Origin: Flavobacteriia bacterium
Lineage (GTDB): Bacteria > Bacteroidota > Bacteroidia > Flavobacteriales > Flavobacteriaceae
Assembly: GCA_011330545.1 (NCBI GenBank)
Contig: DRQI01000320.1
Coordinates: forward strand, 1 to 5,595
Reading direction: 5' to 3'
DNA length: 5,595 nucleotides
The translations under genes were made by a program, and so were the position numbers. A model generated the notes under the pieces. That model did not search any database, was not told where the DNA came from, and saw only the letters and a program-made list of their open reading frames with translations. Below are positions 1-5,025 of this stretch, piece by piece; the first letter of the stretch is position 1, and each line of letters starts with the position of its first letter.

Positions 1-45
1 AAATTGTTCTGAATATAAATGGGTATGTGTATCTGTAAGTATCAT
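1..45 (-). CDS. TatD-family metal-dependent hydrolase, N-terminal fragment
   Basis: The minus strand reads MILTDTHTHLYSEQF from an ATG at 45-43 to the window edge with no stop. The Asp-Thr-His-Thr-His segment at residues 5-9 is the N-terminal strand-1 HxH metal-binding motif typical of TatD/YcfH-type hydrolases (TIM-barrel amidohydrolase fold, divalent-metal phosphoesterases/DNases). Those proteins normally begin almost exactly this way and are about 250-260 residues long, so only about 6 percent of the gene is present. The gene is divergent from arsC, and a Bacteroidota-type -7 element lies about 30 bp upstream (76-83). Only 15 residues are visible, so the family call rests on this motif at the very start of the protein; other amidohydrolase-superfamily members (for example PHP-like proteins) also carry HxH motifs. 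Function in the cell cannot be narrowed further from here. Confidence 0.7.
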   Translation of the reverse strand, partial: MILTDTHTHLYSEQF

Positions 46-75
46 CTGTCTCTTTTAACCTAGGTTTTAGTAAAG

Positions 76-83
76 CAAAGATA
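76..83 (-). promoter_or_regulatory. Putative -7 promoter element for the TatD-family gene
   Basis: On the minus strand this reads TATCTTTG, an exact match to the Bacteroidota sigma-ABfr -7 consensus TAnnTTTG. Transcription would start near position 70, giving a leader of roughly 25 nt before the ATG at 45. No TTG -33 element is seen at the usual 17-23 bp distance, so the promoter is supported by one box only. For the divergent arsC gene I see only a near-match on the plus strand at 109-116 (TAGTTTCG, one mismatch), which I do not call. Confidence 0.45.
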
Positions 84-190
84 ATTATAGTATTCTATTA
101 ATTTTTTATAGTTTCGCAATAATCTTGTAACTCTTTTGATTTTTTTGAATCTAAAGATATTAACTGAACTCGTTTAAAAATCATAAACAA

Positions 191-529
191 ATGAAAATAT
201 ATCACAATCCGCGCTGTAGTAAAAGCAGGCAAGGTTTAGAAATATTAAAAAACTCAGGGCATGAATTTGAAGTCGTAGATTACTTACATCATCCACCTTC
301 AAAAAAAGAACTCAAAAAAGTTCTTAAAATGTTAGGGTTAACCCCTATACAATTGGTTCGTAAGAACGAAGCCATTTGGAAAGAAAATTATAGGAATAAA
401 GAATTAACGGATGATGCCATTATTGAGGCGATGTGCGAACACCCGAAATTAATTGAACGGCCTATTGTTATCAAAGACAATCAAGCGGTCTTAGGAAGGC
501 CTCCTGAAAATATCGAAAAAATTCTTTGA
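191..529 (+). CDS. arsC: ArsC-family arsenate reductase (glutaredoxin-type)
   Basis: The 112-residue cytoplasmic protein has the full length expected for the ArsC/YffB branch of the thioredoxin fold. The catalytic cysteine is Cys9 in the N-terminal motif HNPRCSKSR (residues 5-13), matching Cys12 of the plasmid R773 enzyme. The three arginines that bind and position arsenate in that enzyme (60, 94, 107) have apparent counterparts at Arg57 (LVRKNE), Arg90 (ERPIVI) and Arg103 (LGRPPE). The expected reaction is glutathione/glutaredoxin-dependent reduction of arsenate to arsenite. No arsR, arsB or acr3 gene is adjacent, so a general thiol-redox or Spx/YffB-like role is possible despite the intact active site. 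The ATG at 191 is the only good start and follows an A-rich stretch without a Shine-Dalgarno site. It appears monocistronic: a divergent gene lies upstream and a strong terminator downstream. Confidence 0.88.
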   Translation: MKIYHNPRCSKSRQGLEILKNSGHEFEVVDYLHHPPSKKELKKVLKMLGLTPIQLVRKNEAIWKENYRNKELTDDAIIEAMCEHPKLIERPIVIKDNQAVLGRPPENIEKIL

Positions 530-555
530 CATAATAATGACTTATTATTATGTTA
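527..555 (+). repeat. AT-rich hairpin overlapping the arsC stop codon
   Basis: Bases 527-539 pair with 543-555 (13 pairs, two of them G-U; core acataataat/attattatgt) around the 3-nt loop act. The stem begins at the TGA stop codon of arsC. It is A/U-rich and has no following T-tract, so it is not itself a terminator. It sits 3 bp before the strong terminator at 559-606 and could protect the 3' end of the mRNA; this role is inferred. Confidence 0.6.
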
Positions 556-558
556 GTT

Positions 559-606
559 AGTGGTTTTTAGGGAACTAAAAAAATCCCTAGAAACCACTAT
601 TTTTTT
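559..606 (+). terminator. Intrinsic terminator of arsC
   Basis: Left arm 559-573 (agtggtttttaggga) pairs with right arm 584-598 (tccctagaaaccact) over 15 positions, with a single U-G wobble, around a 10-nt A-rich loop (574-583). A run of seven T follows at 600-606. This is a classical rho-independent terminator for plus-strand transcription, placed 30 bp after the arsC stop. It separates arsC from the downstream receptor gene, which therefore needs its own promoter. Confidence 0.92.
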
Positions 607-622
607 ATTGCATCAAAACACC

Positions 623-630
623 TAGCTTTG
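623..630 (+). promoter_or_regulatory. Putative -7 promoter element for the receptor gene
   Basis: TAGCTTTG matches the Bacteroidota -7 consensus TAnnTTTG exactly. It lies 16 nt after the terminator T-tract and 15 nt before the ATG at 646, so transcripts would start near 635-637 with a very short leader of about 10 nt. The -33 position falls in or beside the terminator's T-tract and no TTG is found at standard spacing (the nearest, 608-610, is only 12 bp away). The element also contains the in-frame TTG at 628-630 that could be mistaken for the start codon. Confidence 0.5.
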
Positions 631-645
631 TCACCCATAATTTTT

Positions 646-3081
646 ATGCAATTGAAAAAGGTTATTTTATCTATTGGCTGTCTTATGTGTTGGCTTTTTT
701 TACATAGTCAACAAATTCCTCCTGATGCCATTTTCATCACTGGAAAAGTAGTAGATTCTTTAACGCAACAACCCATTGAACTCGCCACCATTTCATTTAA
801 AAATCAACAAAAAACTGTTGGAACTACTTCTGATAAAAATGGTAATTTTAAAATGGCCATTTCTTCGGGCGTATATACCATTAAAGTTGAGTTTCTATCG
901 TATATCTCACAACAATTTGTAGCTAAAGAGCTTTTAGAAGATACAGACTTAGGCACTATTCTATTACCTTTTAATGCCGAAAAACTGAATGAAATAGAAA
1001 TAGTAGCCCAAAAAGATTTGGTAGAGTTTAAAATTGATAGAAAAATATACAACGCTTCTAAAGACATTGCCAATAAGGGCGGTAATGCTATTGACGTATT
1101 GAATAATACACCTTCGGTAAGGGTTGATGATGACGGTACTGTTATTGTTCGGGGTGCCAGCGCAACAGTTTTGATTAACGGCAAACCTGTATTTGGCTTA
1201 GACCGAGGTACTGATATTTTGAGTTCTATACCGTCTAATACAATTGATAAAGTAGAAATTATTACACGCTCTGCCAAATACAGTGCTGAAGGTGGGGGCG
1301 GAATTATAAATATCATCACAAAAAAGAAAAAAGATAATGGTTTTAGCGGTTCTTTTGAAGCGCACTTAGGTTCTCCTGACAATAATGGCGGTTCTACTTT
1401 TTTAAATAAAAAAACTAATAAGATTACTATTTATTCAACCTTAAGTTTTAATAACAGAGAACGAATACAGAGAACGACTATTGACCAAACTTTTTTTGAT
1501 ATCGCCAATAATACCACCGGTTTTTTTAAAGAAACCCGAAAAGATGAAAACCAACGGAATAGCTTTTTAGCAAGTTTGGGTAGTGATTTTTATATCAATA
1601 GCAAAAATACATTAACCACTTCATTCTTATTTAATTCAAACAATAAAAATTATTTTTCGTCTTTGGGATTGGATAATTTTGACGCTGGCAATACCCTTGA
1701 AAGGTCTGCAATACGAAAGGTAGGCGACTTTGATGACATTACTAAAATAGAACTGTTTTTAAACTATACCACTAAATTTGATAAAAAAGGGCATCAACTT
1801 TCATTTGATTTTAAATATGACAACACGGTTTCTGAAAATGATGCTTCCATTGTAGAAAATATAAGCGTCCCTACAACAGGTGTTATCGATCAAAAAGTAA
1901 TCAAAGACCAAAATCTCGATAACTTTTTGTTTCAACTTGATTATGAGCTTCCTATTGATAAAAATAAAAAAATAGAACTGGGTTATAAAGGTACCTTACG
2001 TTTCTACGACAATACTTTTGACGTCAGCCAATTTGATGAAATTACTTCGAATTTTATCTCAATTGGCGGTTTTAATGATATTGTTCAATATGATGAAAAG
2101 GTTCATGCTTTTTACGGGCTTTTTAGTGCTTCTAAAGGCAATTTATCTTATTCTGCCGGTTTACGGACTGAAATTTCTGACGTTTCTATCGGAGAAAATT
2201 CATCAAATAATACTATTACTAAGAAATATACCGATTTATTCCCATCGGCTACCTTAGGTTATGAATTTAATGGCGGTGCTTATCTGTCAATAAATTACAG
2301 CAGGTCTATTAATAGGCCTAAAATACCCCAAATAAACCCTTTTATTTCCTTGAATGATGAGCGTTTTCAATCGGTTGGCAATCCTGATTTGAATCCGTAT
2401 TATACCAATTACTTTGAATTGGCTTATGATAAAAATTTTGACAAACTAACTGTCATCTCATCTGTGTACCTCAATTTTGCCAATAATCAATTTTTAACTG
2501 TTATTCAGAATGCAGGCCTCAATGCTGAAGGATTAGAAACCTTTAGGCGCATTCCCATCAATAGTGGTGATAAAAATGTTATTGGTGTAGATATCGATTT
2601 GACTTATAAGCCTACAAAAGCATTGCGGTTGGGTACATATATCAGCCCTTATAATTTAGATATTTCTAATACCCTTAACAATCAATACGATTTTAACAGT
2701 TGGGTGGTGTATACAAGTGCCTATGCATTGATTTCTCTAAATAACGGCTTGCGCTTAAAAGCTGATTATTTTTATCAATCACCTATAAAAAATAACTTGA
2801 CAAAACTCCGTACTATAAATTTTGTAAATGTAGCCCTTAGCAAAAGCCTCTTTCAAAAGAAAGGAACCTTAACATTTAAGGTTATTGATGTATTTAACTC
2901 TAAATGGTTTTCTACTCAATCTTCTGAAGCAAATATCCAAACATTTAGAAGAGTACGATACGACCAACAGTTCAACCTGTCATTTACCTATAATTTCAAA
3001 CAGAAACGAAGAAGTTCAAAAGACCGCAGTAGAGATATGAACAAAGATGTATTGGAAGACCGGCAAGATGAAAAATTTTAG
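646..3081 (+). CDS. Outer-membrane receptor, TonB-dependent-receptor-like (CarboxypepD_reg, plug and OMP_b-brl_3 type)
   Basis: With the ATG at 646 the protein has 811 residues. Residues 1-23 form a signal peptide (Lys4-Lys5, hydrophobic core, ending ..LHSQQ). Residues about 30-107 are a carboxypeptidase-regulatory-like beta-sandwich (ITGKVVDSLTQQPIELATI, then a DKNGNF turn), followed by a possible TonB-box-like strand near 115-121 (NEIEIVA). Residues about 145-229 are a plug domain (NAIDVLNNTPSV, VLINGKPV, IDKVEIITRSAKYSAEGGGG, GIINIITKK). The remainder is a barrel of the OMP_b-brl_3 kind, carrying the family's hallmark RSINRP..INPF..GNPDLNP at 553-584. The last strand ends near Phe784, and a charged 27-residue tail follows. 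The protein should sit in the outer membrane and import or sense an unknown ligand; no SusD partner, exbB/tonB or anti-sigma gene is nearby, so the substrate cannot be inferred. An upstream in-frame TTG at 628 would add six residues but lies inside the likely promoter and before a good signal peptide, so ATG is preferred. Confidence 0.9.
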   Translation: MQLKKVILSIGCLMCWLFLHSQQIPPDAIFITGKVVDSLTQQPIELATISFKNQQKTVGTTSDKNGNFKMAISSGVYTIKVEFLSYISQQFVAKELLEDTDLGTILLPFNAEKLNEIEIVAQKDLVEFKIDRKIYNASKDIANKGGNAIDVLNNTPSVRVDDDGTVIVRGASATVLINGKPVFGLDRGTDILSSIPSNTIDKVEIITRSAKYSAEGGGGIINIITKKKKDNGFSGSFEAHLGSPDNNGGSTFLNKKTNKITIYSTLSFNNRERIQRTTIDQTFFDIANNTTGFFKETRKDENQRNSFLASLGSDFYINSKNTLTTSFLFNSNNKNYFSSLGLDNFDAGNTLERSAIRKVGDFDDITKIELFLNYTTKFDKKGHQLSFDFKYDNTVSENDASIVENISVPTTGVIDQKVIKDQNLDNFLFQLDYELPIDKNKKIELGYKGTLRFYDNTFDVSQFDEITSNFISIGGFNDIVQYDEKVHAFYGLFSASKGNLSYSAGLRTEISDVSIGENSSNNTITKKYTDLFPSATLGYEFNGGAYLSINYSRSINRPKIPQINPFISLNDERFQSVGNPDLNPYYTNYFELAYDKNFDKLTVISSVYLNFANNQFLTVIQNAGLNAEGLETFRRIPINSGDKNVIGVDIDLTYKPTKALRLGTYISPYNLDISNTLNNQYDFNSWVVYTSAYALISLNNGLRLKADYFYQSPIKNNLTKLRTINFVNVALSKSLFQKKGTLTFKVIDVFNSKWFSTQSSEANIQTFRRVRYDQQFNLSFTYNFKQKRRSSKDRSRDMNKDVLEDRQDEKF

Positions 3082-3096
3082 GAAAAATGCATAAAA

Positions 3097-3120
3097 AAAG
3101 GTTGGCAACTGCCAACCTTT
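3097..3120 (-). terminator. Shared hairpin terminator between convergent genes
   Basis: A perfect 10-bp inverted repeat, aaaggttggc (3097-3106) and gccaaccttt (3111-3120), surrounds the loop aact. Read on the minus strand the stem runs straight into seven T (complement of 3093-3099), a good intrinsic terminator beginning 9 nt after the stop of the small minus-strand gene. On the plus strand it lies 15 bp after the receptor stop, but only the three stem T residues follow, so it should be weaker in that direction. It probably serves both convergent genes. Confidence 0.82.
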
Positions 3121-3129
3121 ATACATATA

Positions 3130-3294
3130 TTATTTATTCTTTTTTTTCGCTTCTCTTCTTAATTTCGCTTCTTCCTTAAAATAACCAAACAACCAGTACG
3201 GAACTACAAAGCTCAGTAAAAAGAGTAACATCCAAAACCCCATTGTAAAAACAGTTAAGAAAATAATAAATCCAATAAATTGTTGAAATTCCAT
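3130..3294 (-). CDS. Small membrane protein of unknown function (54 aa)
   Basis: The minus strand encodes 54 residues from ATG at 3294-3292 to TAA at 3132-3130. An in-frame stop lies five codons upstream of the ATG, so this is the first possible start. Residues 6-39 are almost wholly hydrophobic (FIGFIIFLTVFTMGF, then WMLLFLLSFVVPYWLFGYF), enough for one long or two short membrane segments broken around Gly19-Phe20. Residues 40-54 are a charged, Lys/Arg-rich tail (KEEAKLRREAKKKNK) expected to stay in the cytoplasm. Support for a real gene: a hairpin terminator with T-tract 9 nt after its stop, a consensus -7 element upstream (3344-3351), a protein-like hydrophobic/charged layout, and no competing gene in the 361-bp gap it occupies. 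I do not recognise the family; it resembles the tiny inner-membrane proteins that modulate envelope complexes, but that is not evidence of function. Confidence 0.72.
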   Translation of the reverse strand: MEFQQFIGFIIFLTVFTMGFWMLLFLLSFVVPYWLFGYFKEEAKLRREAKKKNK

Positions 3295-3343
3295 AATGCC
3301 GGTTACTTAATTTTTTTCAAAAATACTATATATTTTTAAATTA

Positions 3344-3351
3344 CAAATATA
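3344..3351 (-). promoter_or_regulatory. Putative -7 promoter element for the small membrane protein gene
   Basis: The minus strand reads TATATTTG, an exact TAnnTTTG match, 49 bp before the ATG at 3294; the leader would be about 40-45 nt. No TTG is found at 17-23 bp upstream (the nearest, 3384-3382 on the minus strand, is 30 bp away), so only the -7 box supports it. The plus-strand promoter of the divergent gene at 3443 should lie in the same 148-bp gap (3295-3442), but I see no full consensus match there. Confidence 0.42.
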
Positions 3352-3442
3352 AGTTCTCATTTTTTTAAGTTAATTTAGTAACAATATTAAACCTTTATCC
3401 TTTTTTATAGTCATACCGTTAAATCAATATAATTTCAGTTAG

Positions 3443-3907
3443 ATGATACTAAAAAAACATTGGCACATATTATTACTACTATTATCAATATACTATACAG
3501 CGCCATTGATTGCTCAGCAAACAACTAAAACTGACAAAGTCCTTAAACAGTTAACCAAAGAGCAGCAAGAAATGCTGGCAGAACAACAATTATTTATTGA
3601 TAAATCAAAAAAAGAGTTTAAAAATAGCCTTACTGCTGAACAAAGAAAAATTTTATTGGATAAATCAATACCCCGAAGCGATAAATCTAAGTTGCTTAGA
3701 AAATCGCTCTCTAAGAAACAACGGGCATTGCTCGCAGTAAATAAAAACCGACTTCGCGACCGGCAAATAAAGTTTAAACGGAGCCTGACAAAAAAACAAA
3801 TGATAAGGCTACGAAGGTTTGCAAACGATAGGGCAATCCACGACAGAAAAAGATTGCTGAGAAGATTGCGTAGATTGATAAGAGATAACCTTAATACTGA
3901 CAATTAA
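3443..3907 (+). CDS. Exported basic LTxxQ-repeat protein, unknown function
   Basis: The 154-residue protein has a signal peptide at 1-24 (Lys4-Lys5, Leu10-Leu14 core, likely cut at LIA/QQ), so the mature form is periplasmic or surface-exposed. Four motifs are spaced exactly 26 residues apart: LTKEQ at 37, LTAEQ at 63, LSKKQ at 89 and LTKKQ at 115, each with Leu four residues after the Gln. Units 2 and 4 begin Phe-Lys-x-Ser, unit 3 Leu-Arg-Lys-Ser. The repeats should be helical. LTxxQ is the signature of the Spy/CpxP periplasmic chaperone-sensor family, but those proteins carry two copies in a different arrangement, so kinship is tentative. The mature protein is strikingly basic (40 Lys/Arg against 14 Asp/Glu); all five Glu lie at 40-66 and all Arg at 68-147, ending in RLLRRLRRLIR. 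The downstream barrel gene starts 26 bp later, very likely the same operon. Possible roles are chaperone-like binding, or contact with lipid A or nucleic acid; none is shown. Confidence 0.85.
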   Translation: MILKKHWHILLLLLSIYYTAPLIAQQTTKTDKVLKQLTKEQQEMLAEQQLFIDKSKKEFKNSLTAEQRKILLDKSIPRSDKSKLLRKSLSKKQRALLAVNKNRLRDRQIKFKRSLTKKQMIRLRRFANDRAIHDRKRLLRRLRRLIRDNLNTDN

Positions 3908-3933
3908 AATAACTTACAATAAAATATACACAT

Positions 3934-4824
3934 TTGAAAAGTAAAATATTTACCCTGATTGTGCTGTTTTTTAGCATTGCTGTTTTGGCACAAAAAAATC
4001 AAGAAACAGACAAAGAAATCGATAGCATTATTGAAGAATTAATGTTTTCTGATAGTGAAGACCTATTAGAATATATCCAGCAACTCAACAAATATCAAGT
4101 ATTGTATACTTCGGTGGGATTTACCGATAAGACTTATTTTTTAGGACGCGACTTAGGGCTCAGCCAATACAGTTTGACAACACAGGTATTTTATGAGCAT
4201 TCCAACGGGATTTTTGTTGGTATTTCAGGTGCTTTTTACAGTGAACTCGACCCCAAATGGGATTTGACAACCCTTACCGGAGGTTATGGAAACTATTTTG
4301 GTAAACATAAAAATTTCAGCTACGAACTCAGCTATAACAGGTATATTTTTTCTGATACGGGCTCCAGCGATTTTGAAAATAGTTTTGACGTAAGCATCAG
4401 TGCAGAAACCAAAGACAATTCTTTTGGAATAGCTGCCGATGCTGCCTATTTCTTCGGAGGAAAACAAGGGTTTCAAAACAGTTTCGACGTGTATGGAGAA
4501 ATACCTCTTTTTAAACTGAAACACAATTCAAAAATTACATTTAACCCACTGTTGACTTTTCAATTCGGCAGTGAAAATATTGACACTTCAAGAATTGACG
4601 ATTTGGGTATTACCATTCCTATTATTGACAGAATTGTCACCTCGTTTGAAAAATACGACCTTCGCAATATTCAATTACAATTGCCCGTTACCCTAGATAT
4701 CGATAATTTTCAAGTAGAAGCGGGTTATAATTTTAATTTTCCCAATGCCTTAGAATTTGAAAGAAACCTCGATAATTCTTCCTTTTTTAATTTGAGGTTG
4801 AGTTATATGTTCGATTTAAAATAA
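3934..4824 (+). CDS. Predicted outer-membrane beta-barrel protein, TTG start
   Basis: The 296-residue protein starts at TTG (3934-3936). No ATG or GTG exists between the preceding in-frame stop (3910-3912) and the signal peptide, and the next in-frame Met is residue 37, beyond the signal sequence, so TTG is well supported. Residues 1-20 are a signal peptide (KSKIFTLIVLFFSIAVLAQ, cut near VLA/QK). Residues 21-50 are an acidic, probably helical segment (10 Asp/Glu, 2 Lys). From about 56 onward the sequence alternates polar and hydrophobic/aromatic residues in strands of 8-12 separated by turns (for example GIFVGISGAFYSE, NFSYELSYNRYIF, SFGIAADAAYFFGG, NFQVEAGYNFNF), ending FNLRLSYMFDLK with an aromatic two-to-four residues from the end, as in outer-membrane barrels. 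No catalytic motif or named family is recognised. It follows the LTxxQ-repeat gene by 26 bp and is probably translated from the same mRNA. Outer-membrane location is confident; transport, structural or enzymatic role is unknown. Confidence 0.85.
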   Translation: MKSKIFTLIVLFFSIAVLAQKNQETDKEIDSIIEELMFSDSEDLLEYIQQLNKYQVLYTSVGFTDKTYFLGRDLGLSQYSLTTQVFYEHSNGIFVGISGAFYSELDPKWDLTTLTGGYGNYFGKHKNFSYELSYNRYIFSDTGSSDFENSFDVSISAETKDNSFGIAADAAYFFGGKQGFQNSFDVYGEIPLFKLKHNSKITFNPLLTFQFGSENIDTSRIDDLGITIPIIDRIVTSFEKYDLRNIQLQLPVTLDIDNFQVEAGYNFNFPNALEFERNLDNSSFFNLRLSYMFDLK

Positions 4825-5025
4825 TTTTTTAAATAGGATTCCCATCACCGGAAACGACTTCTTAAAATTTTAAAATACTACTGCTAATCAATAAGTTATA
4901 AGGTTTTATAAAAATTGTAAAACAAACATCCATAAGCTATAATAAGTACTGTAAACAGTATCCTGTATAAAATGATTTGTAAGACTAATTTTTATTAGCG
5001 ACGAAATTAGGGTAACAAAAAAAAT
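4825..5025. other. AT-rich intergenic gap between the barrel and YceI genes
   Basis: This 201-bp stretch holds no plausible gene: the longest reading frame I followed is a 23-codon minus-strand one with no other support. A weak 6-bp inverted repeat (4896-4901 and 4906-4911, ttataa around ggtt) is followed by a short A-run and does not make a convincing plus-strand terminator. A short dyad tactgt-aa-acagta lies at 4947-4960 and could be an operator for the YceI gene. No exact TAnnTTTG element was found, although the gap size suggests that the YceI gene has its own promoter. Confidence 0.6.

Noticed and set aside
628..645. Six-residue N-terminal extension of the receptor from a TTG codon
   Set aside because: The TTG lies inside the likely -7 promoter element and the ATG at 646 gives a standard signal peptide; the extra residues add nothing to it.
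667..681. Possible lipobox (LSIGC) in the receptor signal peptide
   Set aside because: The cysteine would be residue 12, with only about six hydrophobic residues before it, too few for a lipoprotein signal; cleavage after the full hydrophobic core near LHSQ fits better.
804..1382. 192-codon open frame on the minus strand
   Set aside because: It is antisense to the receptor's regulatory and plug domains, which are strongly supported; its translation is low-complexity Ser/Leu/Ile/Pro-rich with no recognisable domain.
2018..2257. 79-codon plus-strand frame inside the receptor gene
   Set aside because: Out-of-frame shadow of the barrel region with no start signal and no recognisable protein features.
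3851..3877. Three agattg repeats as a DNA-level repeat element
   Set aside because: They are in-frame Arg-Leu codons of the Arg/Leu-rich helix at the end of the LTxxQ-repeat protein, spaced irregularly (12 and 9 bp), so coding composition explains them.
3514..3903. 129-codon minus-strand frame opposite the LTxxQ-repeat gene
   Set aside because: Its Leu/Ser/Arg/Cys-rich translation is the mirror of Lys/Arg/Leu-rich codons; the plus-strand frame has a signal peptide and an ordered repeat.
4225..4524. 99-codon minus-strand frame opposite the barrel gene
   Set aside because: It has no protein-like features and lies wholly within a well-supported plus-strand coding region.
4862..4930. 23-codon minus-strand frame in the gap before the YceI gene
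   Set aside because: It is very short, has no hydrophobic or charged pattern, no promoter element and no terminator.
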